The notes under the pieces are model-generated. The model was given only the letters and a program-made list of their open reading frames with translations, did no database searches and was not told the origin of the DNA. This document shows positions 6,223 through 11,503 of a DNA stretch of 11,503 nt, one piece after another (the first letter of the stretch is position 1; the number at the start of each line of letters is the position of its first letter). The translations under genes and the position numbers were made by a program. Origin of the DNA: Polynucleobacter meluiroseus (GTDB lineage Bacteria; Pseudomonadota; Gammaproteobacteria; Burkholderiales; Burkholderiaceae); NCBI GenBank assembly GCA_945867755.1, contig CAMBJN010000031.1, forward strand, positions 1-11,503, written 5' to 3'.

Positions 6223-7467
6223 GTGAGCCAGATCAAAGGGCAACGCCGGGTAGTTGTTACCGGCTTAGGCTTGGTTTCACCTGTGGGTAATACTGTTGGT
6301 GATGCTTGGGAAAATTTATTGGCGGGGCGATCTGGTATTGCCACCATCACTAAATTTGATCACTCTGGCTTAAGTGTGCATTTCGGCGGCGAAGTAAAAG
6401 GCTTCAATATTGAAGACTATATTTCTGCTAAAGAAGCTCGCCACATGGATACATTTATCCATTATGGAGTTGCTGCTGGAACACAAGCCTTTAAAGACTC
6501 TGGTTTAGAAGTTACAGAAGCCAATTCTGAAAGAATTGGTGTTTTAGTGGGTTCAGGCATTGGTGGTTTGCCATTGATTGAGGAAACCCACACCGAGTAC
6601 ACCGCCCGTGGTGCTCGTCGTATCTCACCATTTTTTGTGCCAGGCTCAATCATCAATATGATTTCGGGTCACCTGAGCATTAATTTGAATCTCAAAGGTC
6701 CTAACCTTGCTGCTGTGACTGCCTGTACAACAGGTTTACACAGTATTGGTTTAGCGGCTCGTTTGATTCAGTATGGTGATGCGGATGTCATGATTGCTGG
6801 TGGTGCTGAATCGACGATTTCTCCTTTGGGTGTCGGTGGTTTCGCTGCAGCCAGAGCACTGTCAACCAGAAATGACGATCCAGCGACTGCTTCTCGTCCT
6901 TGGGATAAAGACCGTGATGGTTTTGTTCTGGGTGAGGGATCTGGTGTGATGATCCTCGAAGAATATGAACATGCCAAAGCTCGTGGCGCAAAGATTTATG
7001 CCGAGTTAGCCGGTTTTGGTATGAGTGGTGATGCTTATCACATGACTGCTCCAAATATGGATGGCCCTCGTCGTTGCATGATCAACGCATTGAAAGACGC
7101 TGGAGTTAATCCTGATCAAGTGAATTATGTGAACGCTCACGGCACTTCAACGCCATTAGGCGACAAGAATGAAACAGATGCCTTGAAAGCAGCTTTGGGT
7201 GATGCTGCGAAGAAGGTGGTTGTGAACTCAACCAAATCAATGACTGGTCACTTATTGGGTGGCGCCGGTGGTTTGGAGTCAGTTTTCACAGTATTGGCTT
7301 TGCATCATCAAAAATCTCCACCAACCATCAATATCTTCAACCAAGATCCAGAATGTGATTTGGACTACTGTGCCAACACCGCCAGGGATATGAAGATCGA
7401 TATTGCTGTTAAAAACAATTTCGGTTTTGGCGGTACAAACGGCACAATCGTATTTCGCCGTATTTAA
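6223..7467 (+). CDS. fabF: Beta-ketoacyl-ACP synthase II (KAS II)
   Basis: FabF is the elongating condensing enzyme. It joins malonyl-ACP to acyl-ACP and in many bacteria controls the long-chain unsaturated products. The protein is 414 residues (E. coli 413). The catalytic Cys168 lies in AAVTACTTGLHSIG, His306 in NAHGTSTPLGD, Lys338 and His343 in STKSMTGHLLGGAGG, and the gating loop GFGGTNG at 401-407. The GTG start at 6223 is fixed by the conserved N-terminus SQIKGQRRVVVTGLGLVSPVG and by lying six bases after the acpP stop. The only Shine-Dalgarno-like stretch is AAGG at 6209-6212, ten bases upstream, so initiation probably depends on coupling to acpP translation. A terminator-like hairpin follows, and this gene is taken as the last of the fab operon. 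Confidence 0.98.
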   Translation: MSQIKGQRRVVVTGLGLVSPVGNTVGDAWENLLAGRSGIATITKFDHSGLSVHFGGEVKGFNIEDYISAKEARHMDTFIHYGVAAGTQAFKDSGLEVTEANSERIGVLVGSGIGGLPLIEETHTEYTARGARRISPFFVPGSIINMISGHLSINLNLKGPNLAAVTACTTGLHSIGLAARLIQYGDADVMIAGGAESTISPLGVGGFAAARALSTRNDDPATASRPWDKDRDGFVLGEGSGVMILEEYEHAKARGAKIYAELAGFGMSGDAYHMTAPNMDGPRRCMINALKDAGVNPDQVNYVNAHGTSTPLGDKNETDALKAALGDAAKKVVVNSTKSMTGHLLGGAGGLESVFTVLALHHQKSPPTINIFNQDPECDLDYCANTARDMKIDIAVKNNFGFGGTNGTIVFRRI

Positions 7468-7512
7468 ATAATTCAGCCACTATCCAGACTTTACTGGGTA
7501 ATGCATCAAATG

Positions 7513-7543
7513 AAGCCTCTTGATTCTTTCGGAGGCTTTATTT
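7513..7543 (+). terminator. Intrinsic terminator after fabF
   Basis: AAGCCTC (7513-7519) pairs perfectly with GAGGCTT (7532-7538), and a T-rich tail TTTATTT overlaps and follows the 3' arm. The twelve-base loop can shorten by a T-G pair. It lies 45 bases after the fabF stop and is a good candidate for the end of the fab transcript. Confidence 0.75.
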
Positions 7544-7555
7544 GCTTGAGGACCA

Positions 7556-7585
7556 TTGAACATAGACCGAAAATACTTATATAAA
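7556..7585 (+). promoter_or_regulatory. Candidate sigma-70-type promoter for the mucD/degP-like gene
   Basis: TTGAAC (7556-7561, four of six to TTGACA) and TATAAA (7580-7585, five of six to TATAAT) are spaced 18 bases apart in an AT-rich stretch. The leader to the ATG at 7666 would be about 75 bases. I found no GGAACTT-type -35 that would mark a sigma-E promoter. Apart from this and the fabF terminator, I see nothing else in the 198-base gap between fabF and the protease gene. Confidence 0.4.
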
Positions 7586-7665
7586 ACCTTATTAATAACC
7601 ATGCTCAGACTGTAATTAAAGGCTTTCCTGCAAATACTTCCTGAATGCTCTAAAGTGTCAACATC

Positions 7666-9180
7666 ATGAAAAAAATCCTCTCTGCTTTAACCCTTTCTTT
7701 GGCAACAAGTTCTTTACTTGTTTTGCCAGCTTATGCTCAAAATACTGCTGCAGGTAAAGCAGTGCCAGCGGCCAACGCCATCAGCGCCCCAGCGCCTGTC
7801 AGCTCTGTGCGTGCTTATCCAGACTTTGTTGATTTGGTTGAAAAAGCCAATCCTGCCGTGGTCAATATTCGCACGACTGAAAAGGTCAATACTCGCCAGG
7901 GTGGAGCGATTCCAGGCATGCCCGGTCTTGATGAAGAGCAAGCTGAGTTTTTCCGCCGCTTTTTTGGTATTCCTTTGCCAACGCCAAAGCAACCAGGTCC
8001 GAACAATCGCAAACCTCAGCAAGAAGAGCAAAACCGGGGTGTTGGTTCAGGCTTCATCATCGAGAGCAATGGTTTTATTTTGACCAATGCGCACGTGATT
8101 GAGGGTGCTACAACCATTTACGTCACATTAACGGACAAGCGCGAATTCAAAGCTAAATTGATTGGTGCTGATAAGCGCACCGATGTGGCTTTGGTGAAAA
8201 TTGAGGCCACTGGCTTGCCACGTTTAACCATCGGCGACTCTTCTAAGGTGCGTGTTGGTGAATGGGTGTTAGCAATTGGCTCACCGTTTGGTTTAGAAAA
8301 CACAGTGACCGCAGGCATTGTGTCTGCTAAGAGTCGTGACACGGGTGATTACTTGCCATTCATTCAAACGGATGTGGCTGTTAACCCGGGTAACTCAGGT
8401 GGCCCGCTATTGAACACACGTGGTGAAGTGGTCGGTATTAATTCTCAGATCTTTTCACGTTCTGGCGGGTACATGGGAATCTCTTTTGCGATTCCGATGG
8501 ATGAAGCCATGCGTGTTTCTAATCAGTTAAAGGCTAGCGGCAAAGTCAGTCGCGGTCGTATTGGCGTGGCCATTGGGGAAGTCAGCAAAGAGGTTGGCGA
8601 GAGCCTGGGTTTACCTAGAGCACGGGGCGCCTTGATTCGTAACGTTGAGGTAGGTGCGCCAGCCGATAAAGCAGGCCTTGAGCCAGGGGATGTGATTTTG
8701 AATTTTGCCGACAAGCCAATTGAGAAATCATCTGATTTACCTAGAATTGTTGGCGACACCAAACCTGGCACCACTTCAACCATCACGGTGTGGCGCAAGG
8801 GCGCTCAAAAAGAATTCAATATCACTGTGGCTGATTTAGAGCCTGCTCCAAAAGTGGCTGCTAAAAAAGCTGAACCAGAAGAAGTGGCCTCTACTAAAAA
8901 TGCATTTGGAGTGGCTGTGGTTGATTTGTCTGACGCCAAGAAAAAAGAGTTATCTCTTAAAGCCGGTGTTGAAATCACTGCGATGGCTGAAGATGGTGTT
9001 TTATCAAAAGCTGGCGCCAGAGTTGGTGACGTCATTGTGCGTTTAAGTGATGTGGACATCATTGCAGCCAAACAATTTGAGATTGCCATGAAGGCAGTAT
9101 CAAAAAATAACAAATCAGTGGCTGTGTTTATCCGCAGAGGCGATAGCACCTTGATACTTCCTATCAAACCAGGAAAATAA
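7666..9180 (+). CDS. mucD: DegP/MucD-type periplasmic serine endoprotease with two PDZ domains
   Basis: This 504-residue protein is an HtrA-family protease and chaperone that degrades misfolded envelope proteins. The N-terminus MKKILSALTLSLATSS with cleavage after AYA (residue 24) is a Sec signal peptide, so it acts in the periplasm. The trypsin-like domain covers about 50-290 with His143 (TNAHVIEGA), Asp173 (RTDVALVKIE) and Ser244 (NPGNSGGPLL), so the triad is complete. PDZ1 spans about 298-392 (GRIGVAI, GDVILNF) and PDZ2 about 410-500 (AGARVGDVIVRL), joined by an Ala/Lys/Glu-rich linker (394-408). The loop between the first strands (75-125) is long and rich in Pro, Gln and Asn, comparable to the LA loop of DegP. 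The ribosome binding site is weak. In related Burkholderiales this gene usually follows rpoE-rseA-rseB; here it follows fabF directly. The DegP/DegQ/MucD naming within the family is by context. Confidence 0.94.
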   Translation: MKKILSALTLSLATSSLLVLPAYAQNTAAGKAVPAANAISAPAPVSSVRAYPDFVDLVEKANPAVVNIRTTEKVNTRQGGAIPGMPGLDEEQAEFFRRFFGIPLPTPKQPGPNNRKPQQEEQNRGVGSGFIIESNGFILTNAHVIEGATTIYVTLTDKREFKAKLIGADKRTDVALVKIEATGLPRLTIGDSSKVRVGEWVLAIGSPFGLENTVTAGIVSAKSRDTGDYLPFIQTDVAVNPGNSGGPLLNTRGEVVGINSQIFSRSGGYMGISFAIPMDEAMRVSNQLKASGKVSRGRIGVAIGEVSKEVGESLGLPRARGALIRNVEVGAPADKAGLEPGDVILNFADKPIEKSSDLPRIVGDTKPGTTSTITVWRKGAQKEFNITVADLEPAPKVAAKKAEPEEVASTKNAFGVAVVDLSDAKKKELSLKAGVEITAMAEDGVLSKAGARVGDVIVRLSDVDIIAAKQFEIAMKAVSKNNKSVAVFIRRGDSTLILPIKPGK

Positions 9181-9202
9181 GCCCAAAACAATTATTTTGG
9201 GC
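9181..9202 (+). terminator. Perfect hairpin directly after the protease gene, probable terminator
   Basis: GCCCAAAA (9181-9188) and TTTTGGGC (9195-9202) form a perfect eight-pair stem with a six-base loop, beginning at the base after the stop codon. There is no T tract immediately after it, only AATATAACCCTTT, so it may be a weak terminator or a 3'-end stabilising hairpin that separates the gene from lepA. Confidence 0.55.
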
Positions 9203-9243
9203 AATATAACCCTTTAGTTTTAATCATCTTTGTTGTAAATCGT

Positions 9244-9269
9244 GGGGAGACCCCCGTTCCGACTACAAT
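9244..9269 (+). promoter_or_regulatory. Candidate lepA promoter (TACAAT -10) with a GGGG-AGA-CCCC palindrome upstream
   Basis: TACAAT at 9264-9269 matches the -10 consensus at five of six bases. No -35 hexamer is present at the normal spacing. Instead the expected -35 region holds the palindrome GGGGAGACCCC (9244-9254). The start point would be near 9276, leaving a leader of about 60 bases before lepA. The palindrome could be a regulator site or chance. Confidence 0.35.
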
Positions 9270-9290
9270 AGAGTCTAGAGGCGTCTTATT

Positions 9291-9315
9291 GCAGTGCAAT
9301 ATGGTGTTGCATTGC
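9291..9315 (+). promoter_or_regulatory. Stable hairpin in the lepA leader
   Basis: GCAGTGCAA (9291-9299) pairs with TTGCATTGC (9307-9315) through nine pairs, one of them G-T, around a seven-base loop. CGGC-AA-GCCG followed by TTTT comes right after it (9315-9328) but its two-base loop is too tight for a normal terminator. The structure ends shortly before the AAGGA ribosome binding site at 9329-9333 and could affect lepA initiation. Confidence 0.45.
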
Positions 9316-9337
9316 GGCAAGCCGTTTTAAGGAATCC

Positions 9338-11146
9338 ATGGACCATATACGTAACTTTTCTATCATTGCCCATATCGATCACGGAAAGTCGACCCTAGCA
9401 GACCGAATTATCCAGCTATGTGGTGGTCTTTCAGACCGTGAAATGGAAGCTCAAGTCCTTGATTCTATGGACATTGAGAAAGAGCGAGGCATCACAATCA
9501 AGGCCCAAACAGCGGCTTTGACCTACAAAGCCCGCGATGGCAAGATCTATAACCTCAACTTGATTGATACCCCAGGGCACGTCGATTTCTCTTATGAAGT
9601 CAGCCGCTCATTGTCCGCTTGTGAGGGTGCTTTACTGGTGGTGGATGCCAGCCAAGGAGTTGAGGCTCAAACAGTGGCCAACTGTTACACAGCCCTTGAG
9701 TTGGGTGTGGAAGTGGTGCCTGTTTTAAACAAAATTGACTTGCCTCAGGCCGATCCTGATCGTGCCAAGCAAGAAATCGAAGATGTGATTGGTATCGACG
9801 CAACAGACGCAGTATCTTGTTCAGCAAAAACTGGTTTAGGTGTTCAAGATGTTCTTGAAGATTTAATTAAAAAAGTCCCACCACCAAAAGGTGACAAAGC
9901 GGCTCCTTTACAAGCATTGATTGTTGATTCGTGGTTTGATAACTACGTGGGTGTGGTGATGTTGGTCCGTGTGATCAACGGCACACTCAAACCTAAAGAT
10001 AAAATTTTATTGATGGCTTCGGGTACTCAACATTTGGTTGAGCACGTCGGAGTCTTTACGCCTAAGTCAGTTGATCGTCCCGACTTATCTGCTGGACAAG
10101 TGGGTTTCATCATTGCTGGTATCAAAGAGCTCAAAGCTGCCAAGGTGGGTGACACGGTCACGCATGCGCCAGGTCAGCAAAATCGCGTGCCAGCGTCTAC
10201 AGCATTGCCAGGATTTAAGGAAGTACAGCCTCAGGTGTTTGCTGGTTTGTATCCTGTTGAATCGAATCAGTACGATGCTTTGCGCGAGTCACTTGAAAAG
10301 TTAAAGTTAAACGATGCAGCTTTGATGTATGAACCAGAGGTATCTCAAGCACTTGGCTTTGGATTCCGTTGTGGCTTCTTGGGCTTGTTGCACATGGAAA
10401 TCGTGCAAGAGCGTTTAGAGCGCGAGTTTGATATGGAGCTCATCACCACCGCTCCAACGGTGGTGTACGAAGTAGACCTTAAAGATGGTTCAAAGATTGT
10501 GGTGGATAACCCCTCAAAAATGCCAGACCCAAGTCGCATTGAAGTGATCATGGAGCCAATCGTGGTGGTGAACTTGTTCATGCCACAAGAGTATGTTGGT
10601 GCAGTGATCACCTTGTGTACAGGTAAGCGCGGTATGCAGATGGACATGCAGTACGTGGGCCGTCAAGTGAGACTCACTTATGAGATGCCGATGGCGGAAA
10701 TCGTGCTCGATTTCTTTGACCGCTTAAAGTCGATTTCTCGTGGTTACGCTTCAATGGACTATGAGTTCAAAGAATATCGTGCATCTGATGTGGTCAAGGT
10801 TGACATCTTGATCAACAGCGAAAAAGTGGATGCTCTATCAATCATCGTGCATAGAAGTAACAGCCAATACCGTGGTCGCGAAGTAGTTGCCAAGATGCGC
10901 GAGATCATTCCTCGCCAGATGTTTGATGTAGCTATTCAGGCAGCAATTGGCAGCGGCATCATTGCCCGTGAAAACGTGAAAGCTTTGCGTAAAAACGTGT
11001 TAGCCAAGTGTTACGGTGGCGACATCACACGTAAGAAGAAGCTATTAGAAAAGCAAAAAGAAGGTAAACGCCGCATGAAGCAGGTGGGCAGTGTGGAGAT
11101 TCCACAAGAAGCCTTTTTAGCCATCTTACAAGTGGAGGATAAATAA
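9338..11146 (+). CDS. lepA: Elongation factor 4 (LepA), ribosomal back-translocating GTPase
   Basis: LepA is an EF-G-like GTPase that acts on the ribosome under ionic or assembly stress. The protein is 602 residues (E. coli 599). All G motifs are present: the P-loop AHIDHGKST at 11-19, RGITI at 50-54, DTPGH at 77-81 with catalytic His81, NKID at 131-134 and SAK at 162-164. The EF-4-specific region after domain II includes ALGFGFRCGFLGLLHMEIVQ, and the unique C-terminal domain ends with the basic segment GGDITRKKKLLEKQKEGKRRMKQVG. The ATG has AAGGA at 9329-9333 as ribosome binding site. Its stop overlaps the lepB start by one base (TAATG), so translation of the two is coupled; lepA-lepB pairing is ancient and common to Proteobacteria. 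Confidence 0.99.
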   Translation: MDHIRNFSIIAHIDHGKSTLADRIIQLCGGLSDREMEAQVLDSMDIEKERGITIKAQTAALTYKARDGKIYNLNLIDTPGHVDFSYEVSRSLSACEGALLVVDASQGVEAQTVANCYTALELGVEVVPVLNKIDLPQADPDRAKQEIEDVIGIDATDAVSCSAKTGLGVQDVLEDLIKKVPPPKGDKAAPLQALIVDSWFDNYVGVVMLVRVINGTLKPKDKILLMASGTQHLVEHVGVFTPKSVDRPDLSAGQVGFIIAGIKELKAAKVGDTVTHAPGQQNRVPASTALPGFKEVQPQVFAGLYPVESNQYDALRESLEKLKLNDAALMYEPEVSQALGFGFRCGFLGLLHMEIVQERLEREFDMELITTAPTVVYEVDLKDGSKIVVDNPSKMPDPSRIEVIMEPIVVVNLFMPQEYVGAVITLCTGKRGMQMDMQYVGRQVRLTYEMPMAEIVLDFFDRLKSISRGYASMDYEFKEYRASDVVKVDILINSEKVDALSIIVHRSNSQYRGREVVAKMREIIPRQMFDVAIQAAIGSGIIARENVKALRKNVLAKCYGGDITRKKKLLEKQKEGKRRMKQVGSVEIPQEAFLAILQVEDK

Positions 11147-11503
11147 TGAACTTCGCTTTGATACTTTTGATTTTGTCACTGGTGACAGGTGTTGCTTGGG
11201 TTGCCGATAAACTGGTATTTGCGCCTCAAAGAAAAGCAGCAGGCATTGATCGCATGCCTTTGTGGTTGGAATACACCGCCAGTTTTTTCCCTGTCATTTT
11301 TGCAGTTTTCTTTTTACGTTCATTCTTATTCGAGCCTTTCAAGATTCCATCTGGGTCTATGATTCCCACCTTGATGATTGGTGATTTTATTTTGGTTAAT
11401 AAATTCACTTATGGCGTTCGTCTACCAGTCATTAATAAAAAAGTGATTGATATGAATTCACCTGAGCGCGGTGATGTCGCAGTTTTTCGCTTTCCCAAAG
11501 ATG
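11146..11503 (+). CDS. lepB: Signal peptidase I, N-terminal 119 codons (runs off the right edge)
   Basis: LepB removes Sec and Tat signal peptides at the periplasmic face of the inner membrane. The visible 119 residues hold a first hydrophobic segment (MNFALILLILSLVTGVAWVA, 1-20), a short basic cytoplasmic stretch (DKLVFAPQRK), and a second membrane segment (about 45-62). The S26 family block FEPFKIPSGSMIPTL (62-76) comes next, with catalytic Ser71. IGDFILVNKFTYGVRLP (78-94) and ERGDVAVFRFPKD (107-119) are further conserved blocks. The general-base lysine lies in the part beyond the window, so completeness cannot be judged. The start is supported by GGAGG at 11134-11138 inside the end of lepA and by the one-base stop/start overlap. 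One likely substrate encoded in the window is the exported protease. Confidence 0.97.
   Translation, partial: MNFALILLILSLVTGVAWVADKLVFAPQRKAAGIDRMPLWLEYTASFFPVIFAVFFLRSFLFEPFKIPSGSMIPTLMIGDFILVNKFTYGVRLPVINKKVIDMNSPERGDVAVFRFPKD

Noticed and set aside
7544..7665. Sigma-E promoter or a small RNA upstream of the protease gene
   Set aside because: There is no GGAACTT-like -35 paired with a TCTGA-like -10, and no second hairpin with a T tract that could end a small RNA.
7718..8083. Plus-strand 121-codon ORF inside the protease gene
   Set aside because: It is another frame of the signal peptide and protease domain coding region, with no independent start signals.
8805..9191. Minus-strand 128-codon ORF opposite the end of the protease gene
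   Set aside because: It is antisense to the conserved PDZ2 region and begins within the hairpin after the gene. Its composition is what reverse reading of an Ala/Lys-rich protein gives.
1..11503. A novel defence, mobile or biosynthetic system in the window
   Set aside because: All genes are conserved housekeeping genes in a familiar order. I saw no arrays of repeats, integrases, transposases, toxin-antitoxin pairs or unrecognised large ORFs.

Overview
The window is a gene-dense chromosomal stretch of a betaproteobacterium in the order Burkholderiales. The gene order and the product sequences resemble Polynucleobacter, and the base composition looks to be in the mid-40s %GC by eye; no search was run. 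Every complete gene is an intact housekeeping gene. I see no insertion sequence, phage gene, tRNA, rRNA, CRISPR array or other sign of transfer, and no undescribed defence or metabolic system.

Layout. Positions 1-1122 (minus strand) hold the start of an RsmI-like tetrapyrrole-methylase-fold methyltransferase, which runs off the left edge, and upstream of it a maf/yceF nucleotide pyrophosphatase. Positions 1136-7467 (plus strand) hold yceD, rpmF (only 59 codons), plsX, fabH, fabD, fabG, acpP and fabF. This is the classic L32/fatty-acid cluster, also found in E. coli. A terminator-like hairpin sits between rpmF and plsX, and another follows fabF. Positions 7666-9180 hold a periplasmic DegP/MucD-type serine protease, followed by a hairpin. 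Positions 9338 to the right edge hold lepA (EF-4) and the first 119 codons of lepB (signal peptidase I), which overlap by one base.

How the genes work together. YceD and L32 serve the 50S ribosomal subunit. PlsX makes acyl-phosphate for phospholipid synthesis from the acyl-ACP that FabD, FabH, FabG and FabF build on AcpP. MucD/DegP protects the envelope and LepB removes signal peptides; both act on the products of export. LepA is a ribosomal GTPase. The window therefore links translation, lipid synthesis and envelope biogenesis.

The points worth a second look are mostly regulatory or about gene content. They are the absence of an rpoE-rseA-rseB module between fabF and mucD, a terminator just before a plsX that lacks a Shine-Dalgarno, a structured lepA leader with a possible nine-codon ORF, GTG starts on both genes flanking acpP, and divergent maf and yceD starts only 13 bases apart.
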